Assembly: GCF_001654495.1 (NCBI RefSeq)
Contig: NZ_CP015849.1
Location: 3,075,501 to 3,139,500, forward strand
Reading direction: 5' to 3'
DNA length: 64,000 bases
From: Streptomyces sp. SAT1
GTDB lineage: Bacteria; Actinomycetota; Actinomycetes; Streptomycetales; Streptomycetaceae
Shown here piece after piece: positions 16,232 through 24,493 of the stretch. A model generated the notes under the pieces. That model was not told where the DNA came from. It did not search any database and was given only the letters and a program-made list of their open reading frames with translations. The position numbers and the translations under genes were made by a program. Each line of letters starts with the position of its first letter. The first letter of the stretch is position 1.

Positions 16232-16804
16232 TCAGTCGACCACCACCACCCGCGTGCCCTTGCCCGCGAAGTCCCACAGGGCCGTGCCGTCCTCCTTGCC
16301 GGTGCGGACGCCGCCCGTCTTGATGCCCTCGGCGACCGGTGGCGGCGAGGAGCCGTCGACGGCGTTGCTGAAGGCGACGAAGACGCCCGACTTGCCCGCG
16401 AAGTACATGATGTGCTCGATCTCCACGCCGTCCGAGCCCTTCGTGGGGTCGGCGACCCGCTGGGAGATCGCGTAGGCGCCCGGGTCGGGGCTGACCGTGC
16501 CGGGCCAGACGGGGAACGTCCGGGAGGGCATGCCGCGTTCGTCCATCAGCCAGACGCGCTTCTGGCCGAGCGAGTAGACGACGCGGCGGCCGGTGCCCGA
16601 GCCGGTCGGGGCCGCGGGCGGCGCGGTGTGCTTGGGGGCGGCGGCCGGCGGGTGCTTGCCCGCGGAGGCCGAGGCGCTCGGGCGGGGCCCGGCGGCGACA
16701 GGGTGCGGGCCCTGGTCCGCCTGGGCCGCGAGGGCGCCGACCGCGACGACCGCCCCGACGGTGAGGCCGCTGACCCAGGCCCACGAAGGTATTCGGGCAG
16801 GCAT
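16232..16804 (-). CDS. Secreted L,D-transpeptidase-like protein without catalytic cysteine
   Basis: About 190 residues: MPARIPSWAWVSGLTVGAVVAVGALAAQA is a signal peptide or anchor, then a 45-residue Pro/Ala linker, then a domain with the outline of a YkuD L,D-transpeptidase (RVWLMDERGMPSRTFPVWPGT, then ALWDFAGKGTRVVVV at the end). The catalytic motif, normally HGC(V/I)R, reads TGGVRT, so the nucleophilic Cys is Gly. I recall related Streptomyces proteins sharing GGIR/GGVR, which would make this a conserved non-catalytic branch, perhaps binding peptidoglycan. An in-frame GTG at 16810 is an alternative start. It is convergent with the preceding gene. Confidence 0.75.
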   Translation of the reverse strand: MPARIPSWAWVSGLTVGAVVAVGALAAQADQGPHPVAAGPRPSASASAGKHPPAAAPKHTAPPAAPTGSGTGRRVVYSLGQKRVWLMDERGMPSRTFPVWPGTVSPDPGAYAISQRVADPTKGSDGVEIEHIMYFAGKSGVFVAFSNAVDGSSPPPVAEGIKTGGVRTGKEDGTALWDFAGKGTRVVVVD

Positions 16805-16886
16805 GGGCACGCATCTCCTCGGCTACTCAGCTGTTCGGCCCCGGGAACCGTCGGCTCATCGTACTGTGGGCCGCCTCCCGCGCGGT

Positions 16887-19472
16887 TCAGTCCAGCACGG
16901 GCAGCAGCCGCGGCAGATGGCCGTCGGAGGCGGCCGCCGCGCGCTGCCGCTCCTCGGGGACCTCGCCGTAGAGGGTGGTGCGCGGTTTCGCGGGCCGGCC
17001 GGCCGCCGCGGCGACCTCGATCAGGTCCTTGACCGACTTGTAGGAGCCGTAGGAGGAGCCCGCCATCCGGGAGATGGTCTCCTCCATGAGGGTCCCGCCG
17101 AGGTCGTTGGCGCCGGAGCGCAGCATCTCGGCGGCGCCCTCCGTGCCCAGTTTGACCCAGCTCGTCTGGATGTTGGGGATCCAGGGGTGCAGCAGCAGCC
17201 GGGCCATCGCGGTGACCGCGCGGTTGTCGCGGACCGTGGGGCCGGGGCGGGCGATGCCGGCCAGGTAGACGGGCGCGTTGGTGTGGATGAAGGGCAGCGT
17301 CACGAACTCGGTGAACCCGCCCGTGCGCTGCTGGATCCCGGCCAGCGTGCGCAGGTGGCCGAGCCAGTGGCGGGGCTGGTCGACATGGCCGTACATCATC
17401 GTCGACGAGGAGCGGATGCCCAGCTCGTGCGCGGTGGTCACCACCTCGATCCAGGTGGCGGTGGGCAGTTTGCCCTTGGTCAGCACCCAGCGGACCTCGT
17501 CGTCCAGGATCTCCGCGGCGGTGCCGGGGATGCTGTCCAGGCCCGCCTCCTTGGCCGCCGTCAGCCACTCGCGGATCGACAGCCCGGTGCGGGAGGCGCC
17601 GTTGACCACCTCCATCGGCGAGAAGGCGTGCACATGCATGCCCGGGACGCGTTCCCTGACCGCGCGCGCGATGTCGAAGTACGCGGTGCCGGGCAGGTCC
17701 GGGTGGATGCCGCCCTGCATGCAGACCTCCACCGCGCCCACCTCCCATGCCTGCTGGGCGCGGTCGGCGACCTGGTCCAGGGAGAGGGTGTAGGCGTCGG
17801 CGTCGGTGCGGCGCTGGGCGAACGCGCAGAAGCGGCAGCCGGTGTAGCAGACGTTGGTGAAGTTGATGTTGCGGGTGACGATGTACGTCACGTCGTCGCC
17901 CACCGCCGACCTGCGGACATCGTCCGCGATCCGGGTGAGGGCGTCCAGCGCGGGCCCGTCCGCGTGCAGCAGGGCCAGCGCCTCGGCGTCGGTCAGCCGC
18001 GTCGGGTCGTCGGCCGCGGTGCGCAGCGCCTCGCGTACGTCGGTGTCGATGCGCTCGGGCACCATGCCGGGCGCCGCCGCCTCGCGCAGGGCCTCCCAGT
18101 CGCCGTAGACCTCGTCGAAGTCGCCGCGCCGGTCGCCGGTGCGGCCCTCGGTGTCGACGGCGGTGTGCAGGTCGGTGCGGCCGGACGCGGTGAACGCCTC
18201 GTCGGGCTCCTGCCAGGGGCGGCCCTCGACGACGGCGTCCTCGCGGGCCAGTCCGGTCTCCGGGTCGGCGAGGGCGCCGACGTGCGGGAGCAGTCGCGGG
18301 TCGAGCCAGGGTTCGCCGCGGGTGACGAACTCCGGGTAGACGCAGAGCCGTTCGCGCAGTTCGAAGCCGGCGGCGGCGGAGCGCTCGCGCAACTGGTCGA
18401 TCTGCGGCCAGGGGCGCTCGGGGTTGACGTGGTCGATGGTGAGCGGGGAGACGCCGCCCCAGTCGTCGATGCCGGCCTCGATGAGGCGTTCGTACTCGCC
18501 GTCGACCAGGTTGGGCGGGGCCTGGAGGCAGGCGGCGGGGCCCATGATGTGCCGGGCGACGGCGACGGTGGCGACCAGGTCGTCCAGTTCGGCGTCGGGC
18601 ATGCCGCGCATCGCCGTGTCCGGCTTGGCGCGGAAGTTCTGGATGATCAGTTCCTGGATGCCGTGGTGGGCACGGGCGACCTTGCGCAGCGCGAACAGGG
18701 ACTCGGCGCGCTCCTCGTGACTCTCGCCGATGCCGATGAGGATCCCGGAGGTGAAGGGGACGGAGGAGCGTCCGGCGTCCTCCAGGACCCGCAGCCGCAC
18801 GGCGGGTTCCTTGTCCGGGGAGCCGTGGTGGGGGCCGCCGGGCTCGGACCACAGGCGGGTCGCGGTGGTCTCCAGCATCATGCCCATGGACGGGGCGACG
18901 GGCTTGAGGCGCTGGAAGTCCGTCCAGCTCATGACGCCCGGGTTGAGGTGCGGCAGCAGGCCGGTCTCCTCCAGGATGCGGACGGAGATCGCGCGGACGT
19001 AGGCGATGGTGTCGTCGTAGCCGTGCGCGTCGAGCCATTCGCGCGCCTCGGGCCAGCGGTCCTCCGGCTTGTCGCCGAGGGTGATGAGGGCTTCCTTGCA
19101 GCCGAGCGCGGCGCCCCGGCGGGCGATGTCCAGCACCTCGTCCGGGGACATGAACATCCCGTGCCCGGCCCGGCGCAGCTTGCCGGGGACGGTGACGAAG
19201 GTGCAGTAGTGGCACTTGTCCCGGCACAGCCGGGTCAGCGGGACGAAGACGCTCTTGGAGTAGGTGATGACGCCGGGCCGCCCGGCGGCGTCGAGCCCGG
19301 CGTCGCGCACCCGGGCGGCGGAGGCGACGAGGTCGCGCAGGTGTTCGCCGCGGGCCTGGAGCAGCACCGCCGCCTCGGCGACGTCGAGCGCGACCCCGTC
19401 CCGCGCGCGTTTGAGGGCGCGGCGCAGGGAGTTCTCGGTGGGGCCGGTTCCGGAGGTCGCGGAAGTCGTCAT
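16887..19472 (-). CDS. fbiC: FO synthase, bifunctional CofG-CofH (coenzyme F420 biosynthesis)
   Basis: An 861-residue fusion of two radical-SAM enzymes. The CofG half has CRDKCHYC (Cys 83, 87, 90); the CofH half, starting near residue 470, has CYTGCRFC (about 541-549). CofH couples tyrosine to the ribityl-diaminouracil; CofG closes the deazaflavin ring to give FO (7,8-didemethyl-8-hydroxy-5-deazariboflavin), the chromophore of coenzyme F420. Full length for the actinobacterial fusion. A gene for a probable F420-dependent reductase lies 1 kb upstream (20498), consistent with local F420 use. Confidence 0.97.
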   Translation of the reverse strand: MTTSATSGTGPTENSLRRALKRARDGVALDVAEAAVLLQARGEHLRDLVASAARVRDAGLDAAGRPGVITYSKSVFVPLTRLCRDKCHYCTFVTVPGKLRRAGHGMFMSPDEVLDIARRGAALGCKEALITLGDKPEDRWPEAREWLDAHGYDDTIAYVRAISVRILEETGLLPHLNPGVMSWTDFQRLKPVAPSMGMMLETTATRLWSEPGGPHHGSPDKEPAVRLRVLEDAGRSSVPFTSGILIGIGESHEERAESLFALRKVARAHHGIQELIIQNFRAKPDTAMRGMPDAELDDLVATVAVARHIMGPAACLQAPPNLVDGEYERLIEAGIDDWGGVSPLTIDHVNPERPWPQIDQLRERSAAAGFELRERLCVYPEFVTRGEPWLDPRLLPHVGALADPETGLAREDAVVEGRPWQEPDEAFTASGRTDLHTAVDTEGRTGDRRGDFDEVYGDWEALREAAAPGMVPERIDTDVREALRTAADDPTRLTDAEALALLHADGPALDALTRIADDVRRSAVGDDVTYIVTRNINFTNVCYTGCRFCAFAQRRTDADAYTLSLDQVADRAQQAWEVGAVEVCMQGGIHPDLPGTAYFDIARAVRERVPGMHVHAFSPMEVVNGASRTGLSIREWLTAAKEAGLDSIPGTAAEILDDEVRWVLTKGKLPTATWIEVVTTAHELGIRSSSTMMYGHVDQPRHWLGHLRTLAGIQQRTGGFTEFVTLPFIHTNAPVYLAGIARPGPTVRDNRAVTAMARLLLHPWIPNIQTSWVKLGTEGAAEMLRSGANDLGGTLMEETISRMAGSSYGSYKSVKDLIEVAAAAGRPAKPRTTLYGEVPEERQRAAAASDGHLPRLLPVLD

Positions 19473-19549
19473 CCTCCGAGCATACGAGTGCGCTGATCAC
19501 ATGCGCCGATCACGGCGGGCGGGCGCGACCGCGCCGCCCGGCCTCCCGC

Positions 19550-19975
19550 TCACTCGATCTGGTCCGCCGCCCACTCGGCCCACTCGCGGCGCATGGCGTT
19601 GAAGCGCAGTCCGTACTCCAGGGCGATGCGGCCGTGCACGGAGAGGCTGTCGTCGCCCCAGTCGATGGACTCGGTGAGCCGACGCAGCTCGTCGTGCTCG
19701 CGCTCGGACATCTCGGCGAGGCCGGCGAGGTAGGCGCGGCCCCGCGCGGGGGTGAGCACGCCGAGGAAGAAGACGCGCAGCAGGATGTCGCTGCGGACGG
19801 TGCGCTGGGGCTCGGTCGCGGTGAGCCAGTGGCGCAGTTCGGCCAGTCCGCCACCGGTGAGGGCGTACTCCTTGCGGCCCCGGAGACCCTCGGCCGCCAC
19901 CTCGATCAGTCCGGCGCCGGCGAGCTTGGCCAGTTCCGTGTAGATCTGGCTCTGGGTGGCCGGCCAGACGTTGGC
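19550..19975 (-). pseudogene. PadR-family regulator gene lacking its 5' end
   Basis: Reading leftward from 19975 the frame gives NVWPATQSQIYTELAKLAG, then GLRGRKEYALT, typical of PadR proteins from the end of the winged helix through the C-terminal helical domain (stop at 19550). Complete family members have about 30 more residues, MSLRHALLGLL..GYDLxxRF, before this point; here an in-frame TGA (19979-19981) sits two codons upstream and no PadR N-terminus is found in any frame. The DNA beyond 19976 belongs to another broken gene on the opposite strand. An internal GTG at 19900 could start a fragment lacking the DNA-binding domain, so this is probably non-functional. Confidence 0.8.
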
Positions 19976-20249
19976 CGTTCACCCTGGGCATCGCCAAGCG
20001 CGGCACGCCGCGCGAGGTGTGGGGACTGAAGCCGTTCATCCGGACCAACACCGTCATCACCGCCGTGTGGACCGCCGCCTTCACCGTGACCGCCGTCGTC
20101 CTCGCCCTGCTGGGCCACACCGGGCACGCCCACTCCGCCCTCGCCACCACCTCCAGATCGCCGGCTTCGCGATCCCGATGGCCTTCACCGTCCGCTACGT
20201 CGCCCACGTCCAGGCCGAGGCCCGCGCCGCCGGCCGGGCGACCCGGTGA
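19976..20249 (+). pseudogene. Remnant of an integral membrane protein gene, 5' truncated and frameshifted
   Basis: From 19979 a frame reads FTLGIAKRGTPREVWGLKPF, then a hydrophobic helix (VITAVWTAAFTVTAVVLALLG). Near 20143-20152 the sense switches to the next frame, which continues IAGFAIPMAFTVRYVAHVQAEARAAGRATR and stops at 20249. Restoring a single C in the ACCACCTCCAG run would join them. There is no start codon or N-terminal part; the sequence begins at the join with the decapitated padR gene. It is probably dead. Divergence from padR suggests it was originally the PadR target. Confidence 0.7.
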
Positions 20250-20497
20250 CCGCCCGTCACCGAGGAACCGGCCGCGTACGGCCTGCCGGTCAGTACGCCG
20301 TCGACCCCGGCCGCGACCTCGCCGCCCTGGGTCCGTACGCCCTCGACGGGCGGCCGACCGCCGCCACGACCGCCCGCCCCAGGACGTGGCCGGACACCGG
20401 CGAACTGCCCGCCCGCCCGCGTCCCCTTCGGCCTCCACGGCAACCGGCTCGCCGGTCCCCGGCCCCGGAACGCGCCACCGGTCTACGCTGACGCACC

Positions 20498-20902
20498 ATG
20501 ACCCGTCTGACCCGTCACAGCGACCTGAAGCACCGGATGGTCACCCGCTTCCAGCGGTACGTCGCCAACCCGGTCACCCGGCGCCTCCCGCTCCAGACCC
20601 TGCTGGAGACCACCGGACGCGTCTCCGGCCTGCCCCGCCGCACCCCCGTCGGCGGGCGCCGCACCGGTGCGTCCTTCTGGATCGTCTCCGAGTTCGGCAC
20701 CCGCTCCCAGTACGTGCGCAACATCCAGGCCGACCCCGCGGTCCGGGTCCGTATCGGGGGCCGCTGGCACCGCGGCACCGCGCACCTGCTGCCCGAGGAC
20801 GACGCGGCGGCCCGGCTGCGCAGCCTGCCCCGGTTCAACAGCGCCGCGGTCCGCGCCTTCGGGACCGACCTGCTGACCGTCCGGGTGGACCTGGCGGACT
20901 GA
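20498..20902 (+). CDS. Deazaflavin (F420)-dependent nitroreductase family protein
   Basis: A 134-residue protein of the DUF385/Ddn split beta-barrel family: TTGRVSGLPRRTPVGGRR, FWIVSEFGTRSQYVRNIQADPAVRVRIGGRWHRGTA. In this family the pattern GR.SG..R..P and W...G...W..N are involved in binding F420. It probably reduces an organic substrate with reduced F420 in the cytosol. fbiC, which makes the F420 chromophore, lies close by. ATG 20498 was taken because the family N-terminus begins close to it; no strong ribosome-binding site is seen. Confidence 0.88.
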   Translation: MTRLTRHSDLKHRMVTRFQRYVANPVTRRLPLQTLLETTGRVSGLPRRTPVGGRRTGASFWIVSEFGTRSQYVRNIQADPAVRVRIGGRWHRGTAHLLPEDDAAARLRSLPRFNSAAVRAFGTDLLTVRVDLAD

Positions 20903-20928
20903 GAGCGCTTGCCACCCGGGCGCGGCCG

Positions 20929-20946
20929 CTCTCCGGATGCGGAGAG
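20929..20946 (+). terminator. Small hairpin terminator
   Basis: CTCTCCG (20929-20935) and CGGAGAG (20940-20946) pair perfectly around a GATG tetraloop, 27 nt after the reductase stop and before the afsR promoter region. Confidence 0.5.
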
Positions 20947-21077
20947 CATGTGTGGGCCTTGTGTCACCGGGCACCACGACCTGTGATCGCTGTCTCCCGG
21001 AGCTGACGCATCTGCCATTTAGAAGGCAAACTGACCTATCGAAGAAGGACAGTTCGGCTGGCGGCCAGGGAGCAGCG

Positions 21078-24017
21078 ATGGACGGTGTACCCCGAGTACC
21101 TGAGCAGCGGCGTGCCGGGCGGCCGGCGGCGCTGCGCTTCTGCGTACTCGGACCGGTGCGCGCCTGGCGCGGCGAGGAGCCGCTGCCCACCGGGTCGCCG
21201 CAGCAGCGCGCCCTGCTCGCCGCGCTGCTGCTGCGCGAGGGCCGCACGGCGACGGCGGCCGAGCTGATCGACGCCCTGTGGGGCGAGGAGCCGCCCTCGC
21301 AGGCACTCGCCGCGCTGCGCACCTACGCCTCCCGGCTGCGCAAGGTGCTGGACCCCGGGGTGCTGGTCAGCGAGTCCGGCGGCTACGCCGTACGCGGCCT
21401 CGACGCGGGCGCGCTGGACCTGGCCACGGCCCAGGACCTCGGCACGGAGGCGGACAAGGCCCGCGCCGCCGGGGACCTGCACCGGGCGCGGGCACTGCTG
21501 GGCCGCGCGCTGCACCTGTGGGACGGCGAGCCGCTGGCCGGGGTGCCCGGCCCGTACGCCGAGGCCCAGCGGGTGCGCCTTGAGGAGTGGCGGCTGCAAC
21601 TGCTGGAGGCGCGCCTGGACATGGACCTGGAGCAGGCCCGCCACGGCGAGGCCGTCTCGGAGCTGACCGCGCTCACCGCCGCCCACCCGCTGCGCGAACG
21701 CCTGCGCGAGCTGCTGATGCTCGCCCTCTACCGCAGCGGGCGGCAGGCCGAGGCGCTGGCCGTCTACGCGGACACCCGGCGGCTGCTCGCCGACGAACTG
21801 GGCGTGGACCCGCGCCCGGAGCTGCGCGAGCTCCAGCAGCGGATCCTGCGCGCCGACCCGGCCCTGGCCGAGCCCTCCGCCCCCGCGCCCGAGCCGGTGG
21901 CGGCGCAGGTGCGGCCCGCCCAACTGCCCGCGACCGTGCCCGACTTCACCGGCCGCGCGTCCTTCGTCACCGAGCTGAGCGACATGCTGGCCTCGGCCGA
22001 GGGCCGGGTGATGGCCGTCTCGGCGCTGGCCGGGATCGGCGGGGTGGGCAAGACGACCCTGGCCGTCCATGTGGCGCACCGGGCCCGCGCGTCCTTCCCC
22101 GACGGCCAGCTCTACGTCGACCTCCAGGGCGCGGGCCAGCGGGCGGCCGAACCGGAGACCGTCCTCGGCTCCTTCCTGCGTGCCCTGGGCACCGCCGACT
22201 CGGCGATCCCCGACTCGCTGGAGGAGCGGGCCGCCCTGTACCGCTCCGTCCTGGACGGCCGCCGGGTCCTGGTGCTGCTGGACAACGCGCGCGACGCCGC
22301 CCAGATCAGACCCCTGCTGCCGGGCACGGAGGGCTGCGCCGCGCTGGTCACCTCCCGGGTGCGGATGGTCGGCCTCGCGGGTGCCCATCTGGTCGACCTG
22401 GATGTGATGAGCCCGGAGGAGGCCCTCCAGCTCTTCGTGCGGATCGTCGGCGAGGAGCGGGTGGCGAGCGAGCGCGAGGCGGCTCTCGACGTGGTCGCCG
22501 CCTGCGGCTTCCTGCCGCTGGCCATCCGTATCGCGGCCTCCCGGCTGGCCGCCCGGCGCACCTGGACGGTCTCCGTGCTGGCCGCCAAGCTGGCCGACGA
22601 GCGCCGCCGCCTGGACGAACTCCAGGCGGGCGACCTGGCGGTGAAGGCCACCTTCGAGCTGGGCTACGGCCAGCTGGAGCCCGCCCAGGCCCGTGCCTTC
22701 CGGCTGCTGGGCCTGGCCGACGGCCCGGACATCTCCCTCGCCGCGGCGGCGGCCGTCCTCGACCTGCCCGCCGAGGACACCGAGGACCTGCTCGAAGCGC
22801 TCGTCGACACCTCCCTGCTGGAGTCCGCCGCCCCCGGCCGCTACCGCTTCCACGACCTGGTCCGGCTCTACGCCCGCGCGTGCGCCGAACGCGACGAGCA
22901 GCCGCCCGGCGAGCGGGACGCGGCGATGTCGCGGCTGCTGGACTTCTACCTGGCCACGGCGGCGGGAGCGTACGCGCTGGAGCGGCCGGGCGACCGGCTG
23001 GTGGACCACCTGCACACCGCGCGCCACCCGGGGCTGGTCTTCGAGGACCGGCACAAGGCCCAGGACTGGCTGTACACCGAGGCGGTCTCGCTGCTGGCCT
23101 GCGTCCGCCAGTCCACCCAGCCCGCGTTCCTGGAGCGGGCCGTGGACACCCTGTGGGCGGCCGTCGACCTCGCCGAGTCGGGCACCAACTCCAAGGCGTA
23201 CGAGGGCGTCGCCGCCGCGCTGCGGGACGCGGCCGAACGCGACGCGGCCCCGCGGGCGGAGGCCCGTGCCCTGATCTGCCTCGCCTACGTCCACAGCATC
23301 ACCGGGCGCTTCGACCTCGCGGTGCGGGCCGCCGAGCACTCCGCGCGGCTGAGCGCCGGCACCGATCCGCTGGCCGCCTGCTGGGCGTACAACACCCTCG
23401 GTGTGATCGCGATCTACCAGAAGCGGTTCGAGGACGGCGAGGACCTGCTCACCCGGGCCATCGAGGGCTTCCGCGCCTGCCAGGACCGCGCGGGCGAGGC
23501 CAGCGCGCTGTGCAACCTGTCGCGGATCCACCTGGACAGCGGGCGCATCCCCAGCGCGGTGTCGCTGGCCCAGCAGGGCACCGACATGTACGACGACATG
23601 GGGCACGCCCTCAAGGGCGCCAACGGCCGCTACGCGCTGGGCCTGGCGCTCACCCAGAGCGGCCGGACCAGCGAGGCGGCGGCCCGGCTCCAGGAAGCGC
23701 TCACCGTCTTCCAGGACAGCCGCCAGCAACTGTGGGCGGGCATGACGCTGTTCCGGCTGGCCGAGGTCGACCTCGCCGCCCGGCGGCCCGCGCAGGCCGC
23801 GGCGGGCGCCGAACTGGCCCTCGGGGTGCTCCGGGACATCGGCGGCGACTGGCGGCGCGGGAACGTGCTCGTGGTCCTCGGCCGCGCCCTCAGCGGCATC
23901 GGGCAGACCGGCCGCGCCCAGGTCTGCTGGCAGGACGCCCTGGCGCTCTACGAGGCGTCGGGCGCGCCGGAGGCCGAGGCGGTCCGGGCGCTGATCAACC
24001 CGCTCGCCGTGGCCTGA
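21078..24017 (+). CDS. afsR: Global regulator AfsR (SARP-NB-ARC-TPR)
   Basis: A 979-residue protein beginning MDGVPRVPEQRR, close in sequence and length to S. coelicolor AfsR as I remember it. Residues 15-110: OmpR-like winged helix (RFCVLGPVRAWRG..AELIDALWG); 115-275: bacterial transcriptional activation domain; about 290-560: STAND ATPase with Walker A GIGGVGKTT (about 318-326) and Walker B RVLVLLDNARD (about 395); 660-979: TPR repeats. AfsR is phosphorylated on Ser/Thr by AfsK and other kinases and then activates afsS, raising antibiotic production. AGGGAG precedes ATG 21078. afsS follows in the same direction. Confidence 0.97.
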   Translation: MDGVPRVPEQRRAGRPAALRFCVLGPVRAWRGEEPLPTGSPQQRALLAALLLREGRTATAAELIDALWGEEPPSQALAALRTYASRLRKVLDPGVLVSESGGYAVRGLDAGALDLATAQDLGTEADKARAAGDLHRARALLGRALHLWDGEPLAGVPGPYAEAQRVRLEEWRLQLLEARLDMDLEQARHGEAVSELTALTAAHPLRERLRELLMLALYRSGRQAEALAVYADTRRLLADELGVDPRPELRELQQRILRADPALAEPSAPAPEPVAAQVRPAQLPATVPDFTGRASFVTELSDMLASAEGRVMAVSALAGIGGVGKTTLAVHVAHRARASFPDGQLYVDLQGAGQRAAEPETVLGSFLRALGTADSAIPDSLEERAALYRSVLDGRRVLVLLDNARDAAQIRPLLPGTEGCAALVTSRVRMVGLAGAHLVDLDVMSPEEALQLFVRIVGEERVASEREAALDVVAACGFLPLAIRIAASRLAARRTWTVSVLAAKLADERRRLDELQAGDLAVKATFELGYGQLEPAQARAFRLLGLADGPDISLAAAAAVLDLPAEDTEDLLEALVDTSLLESAAPGRYRFHDLVRLYARACAERDEQPPGERDAAMSRLLDFYLATAAGAYALERPGDRLVDHLHTARHPGLVFEDRHKAQDWLYTEAVSLLACVRQSTQPAFLERAVDTLWAAVDLAESGTNSKAYEGVAAALRDAAERDAAPRAEARALICLAYVHSITGRFDLAVRAAEHSARLSAGTDPLAACWAYNTLGVIAIYQKRFEDGEDLLTRAIEGFRACQDRAGEASALCNLSRIHLDSGRIPSAVSLAQQGTDMYDDMGHALKGANGRYALGLALTQSGRTSEAAARLQEALTVFQDSRQQLWAGMTLFRLAEVDLAARRPAQAAAGAELALGVLRDIGGDWRRGNVLVVLGRALSGIGQTGRAQVCWQDALALYEASGAPEAEAVRALINPLAVA

Positions 24018-24044
24018 GGCCACGGGCCGCCCCCAGGCCGGGCG

Positions 24045-24076
24045 TTCATCGTTTGTTTATCGCCGCACGGCACTCT
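24045..24076 (+). promoter_or_regulatory. Probable AfsR binding site and afsS promoter
   Basis: TTCATCG (24045-24051) and TTTATCG (24056-24062) are direct repeats with an 11-bp period, the spacing used by SARP activators. Exactly 8 bp after the second repeat is a -10-like CACTCT (24071-24076), again the usual SARP geometry. AfsR is known to bind direct repeats at the afsS promoter. A second -10-like box, TAGGGT, lies at 24132-24137. Confidence 0.65.
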
Positions 24077-24150
24077 CGACCTGTCGTTCCGTCGCGTCGG
24101 GGGGCAGGCGGAACGGATCAGGGCCGTGCCATAGGGTGAACGGCCCCGAG

Positions 24151-24192
24151 CAGTCCGCCCGGAGGCCCTCGGGGGAGCCTCCGGGCGGACTG
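24151..24192 (+). promoter_or_regulatory. Perfect 16-bp hairpin in afsS leader
   Basis: Arms 24151-24166 and 24177-24192 are perfectly complementary with a 10-nt loop. It lies after the proposed afsS promoter and 40 nt before the start codon, so it would be part of the leader RNA. It has no T-tract. It may be an attenuator, a stabilising 5' structure, or the afsR terminator if afsS starts further downstream. Confidence 0.55.
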
Positions 24193-24232
24193 CCCGGCCA
24201 CCGAACGGAATCCTTGAGACGGGGAAGCGGAC

Positions 24233-24418
24233 ATGAGCGACGACGAGAAGAGCAACGGAAACATCCACGCCACCGGCACCAAGCCCGGCGGCGCGGTCAG
24301 CGCGAAGAACATCCACGCCACCAGCGAGCCGCTGACCACCCCGAACCCGCTCAAGGCGGACGAGGAAGCCGGCGAGGCGGGCACGGACAACATCCACGCG
24401 ACGGACGAGAAGGCCTGA
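24233..24418 (+). CDS. afsS: AfsS small activator of secondary metabolism
   Basis: A 61-residue hydrophilic protein with three copies of the NIHAT repeat (GNIHATG, KNIHATS, DNIHATD), the defining feature of AfsS, also called AfsR2. In S. coelicolor it is a 63-residue protein whose synthesis is induced by phosphorylated AfsR and which raises transcription of pathway-specific antibiotic regulators by an unclear mechanism. ATG 24233 has GGGGAAG about 6-12 nt upstream. Location directly after afsR and convergent with afsK matches the known arrangement. Confidence 0.95.
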   Translation: MSDDEKSNGNIHATGTKPGGAVSAKNIHATSEPLTTPNPLKADEEAGEAGTDNIHATDEKA

Positions 24419-24432
24419 GCCGGGTCCGTTCG

Positions 24433-24492
24433 CACACACGGGGGATCGGCCGCGGCGGCGCGGAGGGGGAGCCGTCGCGGCCGACGTGTGTG
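24433..24492. terminator. Bidirectional terminator between afsS and afsK
   Basis: A long hairpin: CACACACG (24433-24440) with CGTGTGTG (24485-24492), and an inner 14-bp arm pair (24446-24459 with 24471-24484, one wobble) around a short loop. It lies between the two convergent stop codons. Confidence 0.7.
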
Positions 24493-24493
24493 T

